Shown: positions 24,115-37,369, counted from the first letter of the stretch. The stretch is 64,000 bases of DNA from Galbula dea (GCA_013399015.1 VWZX01001949.1:1550001-1614000), one strand, 5' to 3'. The notes: generated by a model from the letters alone, not told the origin. Translations and numbers: made by a program.

Positions 24115-24505
24115 GAATCATAGAATATCCCAAGTTGGAAGGGACCCACAAGAATCATCAAGTCCAACTCCTGTCTATGGACAGGACAGCCCCAAAGTTA
24201 TACCATGCATGTAAGACCATTATCTAAATCCCTTTTTTTCCATGAGAGTTGGTGCTATAACTGCATCCCTGGGGAGCCTGTTCCAATGCTTCACCACTCT
24301 CTGGGTAAAGAACCTCTTCCTAATCTGTAGCCTGAACCTCCCCTAGCACAGCTACTTGCCTTTCCCCTGGGTCCTGTTGCTGGACACCAGAGAGAACAGA
24401 TCAGTACTTGGGCCTCCTTTGTCTCTGGCAAGGAAGTTATAAACTGCAATAAAGTCTCCCCTCAGTCTCCTCTTCTCCAGGAGGACTAATACATCTGCTG
24501 AGCTA
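24115..24505 (-). mobile_element. CR1 LINE 3'-end fragment
   Basis: The plus strand begins AGAATCATAGAATATCCCAA and GTTGGAAGGGACCCACAAG, the reverse complement of a CR1 terminus. It continues through the CR1 3' untranslated region and ORF2 end, where AAAGTCTCCCCTCAGTCTCC and TCTTCTCCAGGAGGAC mark the boundary at about 24490. The 3' terminus type (CCCACAAGAATCATC) matches that of the element at 42716, so both come from related subfamilies. Confidence 0.9.
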
Positions 24506-27500
24506 AGATTTCTTTCAGTAATATAGCACTGTATTTTTTGCTTCTGGAACCAAATACTCTCAACGTGAGACCTGATGTTATTCTTCCTCTGTGTGGTTCA
24601 TGGTTTCACATAAGAATTTATCCTAAAACCCTGTTGTCCTAGAATAAGACATTCACAGTTGTGATGTTTTTACTGGGAAAAACAAATATGCTTTTCTCTA
24701 ATTTGTCCTAAGTGAGAGTGAACTTTTGTTTCAAGTCCCATTTTAGGGCCTCTTTGGCCCTAATTAGTCTAGGAGGCCAAACAAACTCCACCCTCAATCC
24801 CATTGAAGGTTATGGGAGATGAGCTAACCATTCCACATGCCCTCTGGGGAGAACTTTGTGTCCCTGAACTGAATTCACCAAAGAATTACTTGTTTTAGTG
24901 ATCAATCTTATTCTGAGACTATGTCTGTCTCTTTCTCTGACTACTCATATTATTAGAAAGCCATTGAAATGATAACCTCTTCATTATTTTGCCTATCTTC
25001 AAAATTAAACTTATCTAACAAGCCCCCAGAACTTGCAGATATAATTTAATATCCACTTAGAGACATGTTTGTGTAGATATGTGGCAGGTTATCTGCAAAA
25101 GATGTTTTCTGGTTGTTCATAGACTACCTGCTAGTAACTGAAGATGGACACCAAGTCTACTGTTTCTAGTTTGCTAAACATAGCTTGATTATTCCAGGCT
25201 TCCTAGGCTGCAGTCACCTGTGTTGTAGTGGCACAGCTCCAGAATGTACAAATATAAATAATTTTCAAGGCTTAATTTGCCAGACAGATGAAATTATTGG
25301 TGATTAAGTTAATTTTCATAACTTCTGTTTTTGATTAATTAGTATTAAGATGGATTTGCTTAGCAGTATTTACCAGACCATCTGTACTTTATTGAATATC
25401 TTTCACTGATTTAGTTAGAAGACTGATGTTGTCTGCACAGTCAAATTCCTAGTTCTCCTTCAGGGCTGTCTGATGGTCTATTTTACAATGCAAACAATAA
25501 TTATTCCAAACAAGACTGGAAACCAGGACATGGCCAAAGGCTTTATTAACCAACATTGTGAACTTTTACTTCCTGTACACCCCTGTGCCTTCATTAATAG
25601 TCATCTGTTGACTTATTTGAAGGATTGCAAAGATTTTTTAGAACTTCTCTCTTACGTTACAAATTTTCACTCTGAAATTCATATGACTGTTGGGAACATT
25701 GGTAGAAGAAACCATTACCTGAAACAAAAAAAAAGTACTTTTAGCCAGGACTCATCATTTAAAGGATCTTTTGCCCTTGCCCAAGTCTAAGCACTCTTCT
25801 ATTGTGCCCTCATTTTGTTAAAAGAAAGGATGTCAACTTCTTTTTAAAAATAATTCTCACTGATGACATCTAGGTTTATGAAACTCAACAGTTTCTAGCC
25901 AGAAGAGACATTGATCAATGTGTGTTTTCTACACTTACCTTTCACTTTGCATACCCAACCACCCTATTCCTTGTGATTTATGTTTTTGATGAGTTTGCCA
26001 TTAAGCATTTGAATGGCTGTTGGAGTGCAAAAGACAAAGTGTTTTCTGTTTTTAGTGAGGCTACTTTCTTGCATGGTAGTTTACTGCAGTTGAACCTATG
26101 TAAACTTCTCCTGTTATACTAGAAACCTTGTTACAGAATAAAAAGAAACATGCAAAGCTAAGAATTTGGCAGTGTTCTTGTACTTGCTTGATTTGAGCTA
26201 TTTTATTCAAAACAAAGCAAAATTCAGAAGTATCAGTACTGCATGAATTTCAAAGTCATTTCCTAGGTAGCACCAAATCCCTGCAAGTCATCACCTTAAC
26301 CAAGAAGAAATCAGACTGGAAGGAGCATTTATTAGTAAAGGCAATGCCTGTAAAATATAGTTTAATCCCCTGCATTCAGTCCTGGTAAAATCATATTTAT
26401 TATACCAATCTACAAAGGTTACATGGGTTCCACTGGGCATCAGGACAAAATTAGATTTGATATTACGGCTGAGATTATCTCCCAGAAGGCAAATGTTGTG
26501 ACAACAAACTGTGAAAGGGCAAACTCAAAATGCTGATAGAAAAGGTTAACAGTGTGCTGAAGAATGTAATACAAAAGGAACACCCTACATTCTACAAATC
26601 TGACATAGAAGTAATTCCAGAGGCAATGAATAACAGCAGAAAACAGGAAGACCACATCATTAAGCAGAAAAATGAGCATATTTTCTGAGGCTAAAGAAGC
26701 CTTCAGAAAAAACATATGGGAATTCTGTCTAAATAGCACAATATAAGACAGATCTTGTCCAAATAAGACAGATGCCAGCCCTGGTGTAAATCAGAAATAA
26801 GGACAGCCAAAGGAAGCTCAGAAAAGTGGCAAAGTAAATGATATTAATAACACTGAGATCTTATCCATAACAGAAGAAAAAAAGGAGGAAGCACATATAG
26901 GTACACAGGAGCTGAGGAACTAATGCAAACAGAAGGGGTGTACCTAAGATTAAAGGTAAAGCAAATGAATTTAGTATTCTTTTGACCAATCTTTACAGCA
27001 GATAAAGGACAGGGAATTTTTTACACCAAATTCCTTTTTGTATCCTTCTTCCATAACTTTAAAATCTCTGAAGGGAAAACTTAGAAGAACTTAAAAGGTC
27101 TCAAGTGCAGTAGTAAATAAGCTGTCACAGCTGCATTTCATCTGGGACCAGAATGAAATGAAGTGTGAAAAAGGTGGTGTACTTATGGCCCTGCTATTTT
27201 TCTTCAGCAAGAGAACCGCTCTCAAAAGAGAGAAGCTGAGTTTTGTGTCCCTCTGTTCCCACCTTTACCTCAAGTTTCTTCTTTTTATCATGATGCCTTT
27301 TTACCATATCATTCTGGGGCTCTAAGCAATCTTCTCACCCTCTAGAAACCTATAGGGTAGTCATAACTCCTCCTAACCTCCCACCTTTCCCATTCCTGTC
27401 TTTCTTGTCCAACTTGTCCATCTGGTGTTTTCTGCAGGCTGCAAGATATTTCTTTCTAACAAGCTTCTTCATTTGTAACCTCCCAACAAGAAATGTATGT

Positions 27501-30500
27501 GCTCTTCCTGTTCTTCTGCCAGAAATCTGCATTGGCTATTTAGATGTGTGAACTCTCAACAATGAGGACTATGAATCCTTTTAGGAATGCTGCCTGGCAA
27601 AGGGAAGGAGGGAAGGTGATACCATAACCAAGTAAGAAGCACTATGAATATTAAAAGAAAATTGCAGTTGCTGTGGTTGCAGTTGCTTTCACATACATTT
27701 TTCACATTTTAGATAGGTAAGAATTATTTTCCAGCTTTTGTCATACGTAAGTTGGGCATCTAACATTATCTTCTTCAGCAGTAAAGAGAGACAGGTTATT
27801 TCTGAAGACAGATGACCACATCCCAAAAGACGTAGCTGGTAAAGGTGGTCTTTGAAGTTGATTTTGCTTGTGTTGTGGTGACAAGGCATAGTGCAGAGTG
27901 CTCATGGGAGTAAAGTGTAAAATCGATATAGTACTTTATGTTCATTTTTAATGAAGCCATTAAAAAAAATTAACATAATTATTTTGAATTTTCACTAAAA
28001 TTAGAATGACTCCAAAGGGAAAGCTAAGCTGTTTGGCTTTGGGGAAGATTTATTTTCTGATTTTGAACCATTTACTTATCCTTAATTTAAAACAAACAGG
28101 AAAAAATCATATGATTTTTTCATACTACTTCTTTCTTGTTATAGATATCAGGGGTCAAATTCAGAGTCAAGAAGTACCCTTGTGGGGAAGAAATTAAGTG
28201 ACAGCAGAGTGGGAGGAATGAGTTGTTATCCCAAATGTTCCTGACACCATCACACCCCTTCAAGTGTTTGTTAAATAATATATTAATAGTACATACAGCT
28301 TAGGAAGGCATAATTCTGAACAGATGCTGTAGAGAAGGCAAATGTTGTGATCACTGTGGTAACACAACAGGCTGAGCTCGAACCACCACCGTGGCAGCAA
28401 AACCTGTTCAGTCCCAATTGCTCTTGTAAATAATTTAGTATTACCTTCTGTCTGCAGTCCCAATATCTTTATGGTTCCAATTGCAGCTTTATGAGGAGCA
28501 CAGGTTCAGCAAGGGCTGCGGATGTTATATGCCACAGTCATCAGTGCACTCTCTTGCCATCTCTCTTTTGCTCTGGCAGGCTGTTATATTTCAAAATGAC
28601 CAACACCTTAAACACCCAAAGTCCTTTGTGACCTTAATATCTGGTCTCAGACAAATACCATACCGTACCATTTAGCTCATGTGCCTGTCTCTATAAGAGC
28701 CAATGGTCTAGATCTTGGATATGAAATACTAGAGCTGACTCTGAAAAGCTATCAGTCTGAGGTGTAAATTCTCCCCACTCTCTAGAAACAGGCACAATGT
28801 TTTGCTGGGCATTAAACGCTTGTTAGAAGTTTGGGTAAGAGCAAACATTTTTACTAACCCTCTGGCAATGCAGGTAAAAGTATGTGTGCCAGACCCACAG
28901 ATGTCAGCATCTTCAAGCAAGTGTGATGAGAAGAATAGCCAGTCCTCTTTTTGCTTGGATCAGAGACATTGTACATAGAAAGTGTGAATGAACCCAACGG
29001 GTGGATCAGAATTATAGAAAGGTCTGCCCTAAAAGTTTGGACTGGTTTACTTTTTGGTGAGAACTGAAATTTTCAGCAGCAAAGAGGAAGAGAACCTATC
29101 AGTGTATTAGCCAATGAATACAGGGTGAGAGGAATGGTTAGAGGTTCTCTTTAGGCAGGTGGGTGCATTTTTTCTTCCTTTTGCTTGTGTAAAGTTTTGC
29201 AGATGTGTCTGGTTTGGGTTTAGTAAATGTATCCTTATTTCACCTTCCTCTGGCTTGAATTAAGTATGATTTTCAATGTGACTGTAATTGGCTAGTCAAA
29301 GTGCTTCATATCTCCAGGTGTGGTGTTTAGGGACTAGGAGGTATCCAGCTCCTGCGTCTGTCACTGCTGTGTTTCCAGAGGGTATACATTTAGACTACAG
29401 AAGCTATTTTGGGAAATGGAAATTAAGTGGCCTTGAGGAGTTTCTTCCAGTGAACATTGACAGACAGAATACTGTTCTCACACTCAGAAAGATAGTGGGA
29501 AGCACACCTCAAGTGGTTTCATGGGAAGCTCTGATGTCAATTAATGTATAGTTTTAGATTTCTACAGTAAAAAGAGGCCAGGAAAGCCTATGTCACTAAA
29601 AACTGTCCTGTTTACCAACACCAGTATATTAATAAAAATCCTAGTACAGACCTTGAAAAATGCTTTACATTAGTATTTTAGTAATTTTTTATTGTTACAT
29701 ATGGTGTGATTTTTTTGTGATGGCTAAAAAACCCACAACATATTAATACAGATTTTCTTGCTAGTATTGCCCATAAAACACTTGCATCACTTGGAGACCA
29801 ATCACCCCCCACCTCATATCTATCCCAGCTCCCTGCCATCTTTCTGCCAGTCTTTCTTTGTCCAGGTAGTTTCCAGCATGCTTCCTCCTTTTGGACTAAA
29901 ATTTCTACATTAGCACTGTTTTTTAATCTCATCTTGAAAGCAAACGTCAAGCCAGACCTCTTTTCCCCTTAGGTATAAAACAATGAAGCTCTTTGTTGGC
30001 CATAAGTTTAACTAGTGCTAAGGATAATACAGTAAAGGAAGTGTTTAGCGCTTGCATTTAGTTATATTTTTTTAACAGATCAAATGCCTGTGTCCATAAG
30101 AACCTCTTCATTTCTTCCTATTCCTTCCCTTGTTTAACAGACAAACACCTTAAGGCAGAAAATGCTTTCATATCCACTTGACAGTAATAGAGGCTTTTTC
30201 TCCATTGAAAGAATAAAAGTTCAGTAGATAGATCGGAGAGCAAAATATTAATAGCCTAAATCAAAGCTTAGTGATACCAGTGAAATCATCTCTGTGGAAA
30301 GACTGCAAGAGAAAAAGTAGATATGAAGACCATCAAATCAAAGGTTCCAGATATCAAATTTAGACGTTTTCTTTGGAAAGAGCTTAGCATGAAGTTAAAT
30401 ACACCTCCACACACAAACAAACACCCCCACAGTCTTACGTAAGCTTGGTTTAGATCCAAAAACAGAGAAAAAGAAAAGTATAATAAAGTGGCACTTTTAG

Positions 30501-32502
30501 ATTTTGCTAGAATTTTTATTTATCTTCATGTCTGTGCTCCTTCCTTGTATGTGAGATTTTCCCTTTTATTGCTCATTGAGGTGCAGTTTTTCTGCCCGAG
30601 ACCATTTTCATAGAGAACAAAAAGGAAAGATTTTTATGATCCTGACTTTGTAAAAAAAGTCAGCAATGTATTAAGGAAGAGTTAAACACTACATGAACAG
30701 ACAGGAGGAAGCTGTCTGGTGTTTATGCTTTGCAAAGTGACCATCATCTCTCAGCTCTATTCACTGGACATGGTAGAAATAAGGAGCAGTTCAGTCCTGT
30801 GCTGGAAGTTGCTCCACATTCTGCTAACCTTTTGACAACCTAATAATACACTGTGGAGGAGCACGTGGTGTTAAGGGGTATTCAGAATTAGCAGTAAGGT
30901 TTAGGTCATTTTCCCTCAGCAAAATACAATATGGTGTATTCTACAACCACTTGCCAGAGCTGTCAGTTACCTGTCACTTTTGATTGCCTCTCTCTAAGTC
31001 CCAGAATGGCTTGACATGGCTCCAGTCAAGGAAGTCTGGTCACAAACATATCCATGGCTTTAGTAGGAACCTTGTATACCAACCACTTTCAAATGCATAT
31101 TCTTCATAATCTCAGCTTAAAAGAAAGAATCATAAAACCATTTTAAAAACAGCCTATGTACCGCAAATAATGCAAGAATTAGCTTTTAAAGCACAGTCAT
31201 TGTAAAACCATTGCTTGTTTCCTAAACTGTTTAGTAATTTTAATGGTAGCTGTCACTAACTGAAATAATTTACTTTCCATCTGCTTGGTATTCAAACTGA
31301 GAAAGAGTGGAAACACTGCCAAGACTGTTCAGCGTTCAACCTTTGTTCCCAATTTATTATTGCAATACACTGAATACTTCTCTGCATCCTTCTCTATAAT
31401 AGCAACTTCTCTTCCAGTTGTGGAAACTCTGTATCCCAAGCATTGCTTCTCATGTCCACTTCAGTTAATAAAGTTTGTAGTGTGTGTGTACATTACCAAT
31501 AATTAGCAGCAACTGTTTTTTTTTATTATCTCACTTTTAACTTTCTTGGGAGCTAAGTAAGTTCCTGGACAGGCTGTCCTTTCAGACCTTAGCACTGCCC
31601 AAAAATTTTTCTGTCTTGTGGAGGCAGTTTGATGTTGATGTCAAGGAGAGCCTTTCTGACTCTGAGGAGACTTTCCTTTGTCCTACTGTAAATTCAATAT
31701 TTTGAGTGCTTTCTCATACCTATCATCAACACCTCATGGGCTTGCTCATATCCTGTAACTGAAGTTTAGAAGAGCTCCCAATTTAAACTGAAGTTTAATG
31801 AGGTCCACCTCCATATCTGTCTTCTATAGGTATTTGCAATAGTGAGAACTTGAGTGAGTCAAATGCCTTGTTACAGATTATTTTACAGGCTGCATTTTCT
31901 TCCGAGATAATAATTTGTTCTTGTGGTCCTCCACAGTGTGCATCTGAAAGCTCTTTTTTCCATTGTTATTTCTGTTACTGGGGTATTATAGGCACTAACA
32001 CATAACAGCATCTTGATTTCAGATACTGTACAAAGTTGTTAATTAGTACCTTCTGTGATAGTGTTTCTACATCCAGGTATACCTTGCCATAGATTTTATC
32101 TGATACTTGCAACTTTATTTAACAGAGTCGTAATTGTTTCAACTGCTAATTCAGTATTGATACTTGACTGGCTGCAGGAAGGTGGTGATGTTCTGTGAGT
32201 GAATTCTCACTGCTGGGTAAATTATGCAAACAGGATGCTATTAAACTGCACTTTGCTGACTGAAACAAAACAGGCTGGGATAGCAGACTTGATTGAAAAG
32301 CCCCACTGCTCCTTCTGTGATGGCTGTTCGAACACTGTAAGACAAATTGCTTGCTCTGCAGAAACCAGAGTAACAGCTTACAATACTGAAGAAGTGAAAG
32401 CAGTACTTAGTAAAAATATTTGCTTCTGCTTTGTTCTGTGGTCTGTGGGGTGCACAGTGCCTGTATGTTATCTCTTGTTTCTGCTTTCCCTGCTTTCCAC
32501 AG
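24506..32502. other. Single-copy noncoding DNA, about 8 kb
   Basis: No gene or interspersed repeat recognised over the longest repeat-free stretch of the window. A homeodomain-type TTAATT-rich patch lies at about 25290-25350. The 156-codon plus-strand frame at 32199-32669 is treated under the exon candidate at its distal end. The opposite strand is also open there for 138 codons. Confidence 0.5.
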
Positions 32503-32665
32503 CTTTTATGAAATCTGGAGACAATCATGAAAGATACTGGAGGAGCTGGACTTTGCACAGAAGTAAAATTGTCTTTGTCTTCCTCATTGCTTTGAGGAGA
32601 GCATTTACATACCACCATCCCTGTCTTTCTTATCAGCCTGTAGTTTTTGCACTTCACAGCATGTG
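32503..32665 (+). other. Candidate exon (unproven), 163 bp
   Basis: The upstream 40 bases are almost entirely pyrimidine and end in CTTTCCACAG, a textbook 3' splice site. A strong donor (GTGAGT) follows at 32666. Only one of the three frames is open across the interval, giving 53 complete codons that include MKSGDNHERYWRSWTLHRSK. The open frame extends upstream to 32199, and its stop codon lies inside the donor. I do not recognise the product. It could be an exon of an unidentified transcript, a long noncoding RNA exon, or a pseudo-exon. Confidence 0.3.
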
Positions 32666-33159
32666 GTGAGTAAACAAGAAGATGTAACTTTTTGGAAGAT
32701 ATTCCTGTTTGTGATATAGTTGATTTACAACTGAATGTTTTAGTTTAACTTCTCCCTGACCACACACATCCCTTTTCATGTGAATGGTGTCTTCCTCCTA
32801 ACAGTAAGAGTTGCCCTGTGAGAAAAACCACATATCCTGGTCCCCGAGACTTTGCCCCACTGCAGCACCATGGAGTGCTGCTTGCCCATTTACACAGAAA
32901 CAGCTACAGCTGGCATTCCTGTTTTCCAGGTCCTTGCCATGCACTGAATTGTGTAAAAGTACCAATAGTCACATTTCCTCCTTCTCCTCCTAAAAAATTC
33001 AGAGTGTGTAGACAGCTCAAAAAGAAAACTTTGATAGAAAGGTTTGACATTTTTGTTGTCAGTTGTGACTCGGCTTCATTGTCGGTTGCTTGCCCAGCAT
33101 CAGGATATAGCTCTTTGAGGTGAGCGAGGGTCCTGGATATCATGCTACAGTAACTAAGC
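32666..33159. other. Noncoding DNA, nothing recognised
   Basis: Overlapping open frames on both strands (32811-33123 + and 32904-33299 -) run into the CR1 fragment. They carry no host-gene signature. Confidence 0.5.
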
Positions 33160-33329
33160 AAGCAATCTGTAAGCTGAAGCATAGGAGGTTCCATGTGAAT
33201 ACAAGAAAAAAATTTTTCACAGTAAGGGTGCCAGAGCACTGGCACAGACTGCCCAGAGAGGCTGTGGAGTCTCCTTCTTTGGAGATATTCAAAACCCATC
33301 TGGACACGCTTCTGTGTGACCTGGTCTAG
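33160..33329 (+). pseudogene. CR1 ORF2 C-terminus, still open
   Basis: The C-terminal segment of CR1 ORF2 is uninterrupted from about 33160 to its TAG at 33327-33329. Recognisable blocks are CKLKHRRFHVNTRKKFF, VRVPEHWHRLPREAVESPSL and EIFKTHLDTLLCDLV, all matching the family end. No reverse-transcriptase or endonuclease domain remains. Survival of the frame in a dead fragment suggests this copy is younger than its neighbours. Confidence 0.85.
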
Positions 33330-33412
33330 GGAATCCTACTTTGGCAGGGGGGTTGGACTAGATGATCTTTTGAGGTCCCTTCCAGCTCCTAACATTCTGT
33401 GATTCTATGAAT
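33160..33412 (+). mobile_element. CR1 LINE 3' end
   Basis: The sequence runs AAGCTGAAGCATAGGAGGTT then CCATGTGAATAC, through AGAGCACTGGCACAGACTGC, to the tail GGTCCCTTCCAGCTCCTAAC and ATTCTGTGATTCTATGAAT. It is a 5'-truncated CR1 of the same subfamily as 49384-50628. Confidence 0.95.
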
Positions 33413-34744
33413 CTTGTTCTGATGTATTTTTAGCTTTGTTACCCTGATACTCCTAGTAGAAAGACAATGGATGTGATCTACCAGATCTTGCCCCTACTAT
33501 AGAGTTGTGGATGTGGCGTGACCACAGACATATCTTGCTAATATAGATATAGCCCTAACATTCCTGGGGCCAGTGTTTAGGTGTCCAAGAAGAACTCTCT
33601 TGAGAAATTGACAGCTTGTTTACACTGGAATTTTAATTTTGGATAAGACTAATTATCACTCACAATGGGACACTCATTGTAGATCCTGCTAATCTGTTTT
33701 TATTCTGACCTAGTATAAATTATTTTCAACATTTAGTCATGCTGATACCACAAGAAAAAAAAAGGTTTGGAATCAGAGCATTCACATATGCATGAATTTA
33801 GAAAAGCTGATCTAGAATATTTTAGTAAAGAATAGGGGTTTTTTCCCCCTAAATAAACAAAAGTATAGTGAAACCCTATACTCTCCATCTGTTATCAATT
33901 ACAAAGGCTCTCTTCACGACATTTTTTCACTGCTTCAAGATACAAAAAATGAGACAGGGGTATTTTCTGAGAGAGATCCTGGAAGCCTTAGAAAGTTATC
34001 TGAAAACCTCTGGGAAACTGAGAACAAGAAGCTGAAGAAAACACTACTTGTTCCTATTAGAAGAGGAATAGATACAGCTTGTACTGACATGAGGCTAAAC
34101 TGCCAAGCCTGCTCCTTTTCCTATCACAGTTCCCCTGCAGCTCTTATCATCTTCCAAACCTCCTACTCTGTTTTCACTTTCTCAGTTCTACTCTGTTGTC
34201 AAGAGGCATGGCTTTTCCAGCTCCCTGGCTGCACTGACAGACTTGATCAAGAGATTCTGCTTCAAAAGACTGTGAGAAAGGTTTGAAGACTTCACCTCTG
34301 GTAACAGCTATCAGACCTTGATCAAATCTTCAGCCATCCCTCAAACTTTCCATCTAAGAGTTGTTCTCCAAGAAGGCTTGACATCACTTAGTGAAGTTAA
34401 TAGGTTTTGCATGCTTTTGAATTATTGTCAGTACTATTGGACTTACAAATTAAAGAAGAGTTTGATTTAGTGCTTACTGCGAAAAGAGTTGTGTGTACTG
34501 CTATGTTTAACTAAAAGTGATTCCTTAAGGAGCAAAATTATGTGGAAAAGTCTGTAAAAAGTAAACTTTGTCTTCAGATGAAGACTTTGCCATATTTTCA
34601 CAGTCTCTGTTCCCTAATTTTAATCACATTGCTGTTCAAATAATTTTATTTAAGCAATTAAATTCCCTACAGAAAATTCAGGGATCTGACTGCTCAGGAG
34701 ATAATTGTCAGTATCTGACACTGGTGACTAGTGATAGGATAAGA
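33413..34744. other. Single-copy noncoding DNA
   Basis: No gene or repeat recognised between two CR1 fragments. Confidence 0.5.
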
Positions 34745-34812
34745 GGAAATGGGCCTTGAATTGCACCAGGAGAGGTTCAGGTTGTATATTAGGAAAAATT
34801 CATTGGAAAATT
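34745..34812 (+). mobile_element. Short CR1 LINE fragment
   Basis: GAAATGGGCCTTGAATTGCA then CCAGGAGAGGTTCAGGTTGT and ATATTAGGAAAAATTCATTG match the CR1 ORF2 C-terminal block that encodes the 'L..GEVQVVY.EKFI' region. Both ends are lost. Confidence 0.75.
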
Positions 34813-36345
34813 TTTAAGTTTATCACTCAAGCTTTCCTTTTCATCAATGAAGTGAAATTTTTATCTCTGAAGACTGAGTTATATTTTACGTTAGATGTCC
34901 AGCTTAGCATAGGATAACTCCTTCCTCCTAGGATGCTGCTGTGAGGTGAGCTGCATGCCACTACATTGGTGTTGTTTCTAGGCTGAAACAAAAAGATCAG
35001 TTGTGTTTGTTGGAGTTTGTAGTGGTGAAGTTCAGAAAATATAACCAATAATTTTATGCCAAGCAAAAATATTTGTTTGATAAAAAGCCTACAGTAAAAT
35101 GTCTTATGTAGCAAGGCTGGAGTTTGTATTCAAGGTTTTTTTCAAAGTGCAGTTTTACTTAAAAAATAGCCTACAAATGAAGCATAACCTTCAACTCTCC
35201 CTTTACAAGTTCTGTGTTGTGAAACACTTGTCAAATTAGTGTGCCCCCAGTTAATTAAAATTAAACATAAGCAGACCAAAATATTTTCTAATTTGCAGTT
35301 CTGCTCCTTAAATCAGTATTTTTGAACAATATGAACTGCATGTTTTAATTAACAGGGAATAAAGTTCTTCAATTTGGTTCTGTATCACATCTTGTATAAA
35401 ATAATGTTTCTAATCCTGCATTAATTTACTCCTCATCATGACTAGCACAGTTCAAAGACAAAAATTAATATTTTTAGGGCTTAGCTATGCACAGTTATCT
35501 AGACTTCTAGCTTTTAATCTTGATTTCCACCCACGCCAGAGCTCCACAAGCAGAAGGATTAAGAAAATAGGACAGTGAATGCATTACTACCACTGTACGC
35601 CAATGCATATGGAAGTTACAGGAGGATAATACAGTACTTTATCTAACCTCAACCTAATCCAAAATGTGCTCTTCAAGTCACATTTAAATGTCCCAGTCTG
35701 GATGTAATTATTTTGTCCTTGCAGAGTCCTTAATGGCAACAGGAAATGACTTGTGAATTTTGGTATCAATCTTTCACAGAGGGAAGTAAACTAACATGTA
35801 ACAACCAAGCCGGATTTTTGCATTCCTACCTACATCACTCCTCTCAGATTAGTCCTTAGGTGAGTCATCTCAGTTGGATGCAGTATGAGTATGGGGTCAG
35901 AAAAATGTCACTACAGTTGCAGATGTCAGTTCAAACACTGGTTCTATTTTCACATTATTTCTCATTGGAAAGATACTGATCCTCTGCACCTGCAGATGCT
36001 TTGGTGGCAGCAAAATCAGTTTGCCTTCAGGAATAGCTGGCAGCCCTTCTGCGACCAGTCACAATTTTAGGGAAAAAGAAGTGAAATTCCCTTGCAGTGA
36101 CAACATATTGATGACAGATTTCCACCATATCTCCTCTGGAACAATAAAAACATGTGGTGTATTGGAGGTAAGGTAAATAGCCAGGAACTGGTTCCTCAAG
36201 ATTTTCAGTCTGAAACACTTTTTTTCAGAAGGTTCATCCATAGCTAGGAAAATGTCTTATCTCCATGACTGGGCCTGCAATAGTGGCATGCTGTTAGCAT
36301 GTTAGCACGTAACCCAACAATGTTTTATTGGTAAAGATATTGGGG
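34813..36345. other. Single-copy noncoding DNA
   Basis: No gene or repeat recognised. Confidence 0.5.
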
Positions 36346-36377
36346 AAAACAAAAACAAAACAAAAACAACAACAAAA
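36346..36377 (+). repeat. A/C-only tract
   Basis: A run of AAAAC- and AAC-type units with no G or T over 32 bases. Confidence 0.85.
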
Positions 36378-36836
36378 TACAATAAAATTTTGGTTTACTT
36401 CAGAAGAATAATGTCTGTGCTCTATTTTTACACCTTCATTGTTGGCAGTGACACAGTTGTACCATGCTCCTGCTGATTGGGTGGAGTAGATTTCAGATTC
36501 TCAGTCTCATTAAATTTAATTATGGCTGGCTAAGATTCTCCTTCCTATTATAGCATTTGGTGAAAGCTTAATTAAAGAGAAGTTCTCATTATAGTTTTAT
36601 TCTTTGAAGTTGTTATTCTACTGACATATATTTCTATTAACAAACAAAAAATTGTGTCTGTATTCTTCACAAAAGAATTGATCCAGCACTGTAACTCCTT
36701 TGCCTAACAAATGGATTGTACACATTCTATCACATTGCAGATATAGAATCAGATGGTATTTAGAAGAACAATGAAAAAGGAGGAGTAGCAAAGTTGGTTG
36801 GAAATGGACAATAAGCGTGGACTTAATTTTAAGTTT
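36378..36836. other. AT-rich noncoding DNA with homeodomain-type motifs
   Basis: Several TTAATTA/TAATTA-type motifs lie between about 36510 and 36640. This is compatible with a regulatory element but not diagnostic. Confidence 0.3.
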
Positions 36837-36912
36837 TGGGTTGGTTTGGCTTTTTTGTTGTCCTTGTTTTGTTTGCTTGTTTGGGGGGGGGGTTTGTCTT
36901 TTTTTTAATTTA
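36837..36912 (+). repeat. T/G-rich tract with a run of ten G
   Basis: The tract is dominated by T and G and holds an uninterrupted G10 at 36883-36892, followed by a T-rich stretch. Confidence 0.85.
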
Positions 36913-37158
36913 ATTTGGACCTATGACCAATGTGGCAGCTGAAAAGAGATGGAGAAAATAAAACATGTGACTGTTCATAAGCATGTTCTTAATTCATGAA
37001 GTAAAAAGGGAGATAAGGTGGTTTCACTGCTGTTTTGAGCTATGTCACATCACCTATTTTGATGCTGGTACACAGACAGGTACTTTACAGTTAAACATTG
37101 GTGTCTAATGCCATGTGCTGTGCCACAGTCTTTGACTTCAAGCTGCTTCTTAACTTAC

Positions 37159-37276
37159 TAGCTTAATTTTTGTGCTTTATCTGCTAGATCCTTGAGGATG
37201 TCTCCAATACTATGAGCCATGTCCAGTAACACTAAGTACTTACATTCAGTTGACTGAATTCCATTCTTAGCAACAT
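37159..37276 (-). other. Candidate exon (unproven), 118 bp, minus strand
   Basis: On the minus strand a pyrimidine-rich tract ending TTTCTGCAG precedes 37276. A perfect GTAAGT donor (plus-strand ACTTAC at 37153-37158) follows 37159. The interval keeps a single frame of 38 full codons, with two bases left at each end. The peptide includes DVAKNGIQSTECKY and LDMAHSIGDILKDLADKAQ, which looks like an amphipathic helix. The surrounding frame is open from 37358 to the stop created only if the donor is not used. I do not recognise the family. It could be an exon, a remnant or chance. Confidence 0.3.
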
Positions 37277-37369
37277 CTGCAGAAACACAACAGGCAAGGA
37301 GTAACTTAATGCACTCAACCTCATTCACTGCAGAGAGCACTGGAGAAACCTGTTTCATTTACATGAATC

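Noticed and set aside
32241..32657. 138-codon minus-strand open frame
   Set aside because: It is antisense to the plus-strand frame with better splice signals, has no motif, and is probably open only because of base composition.
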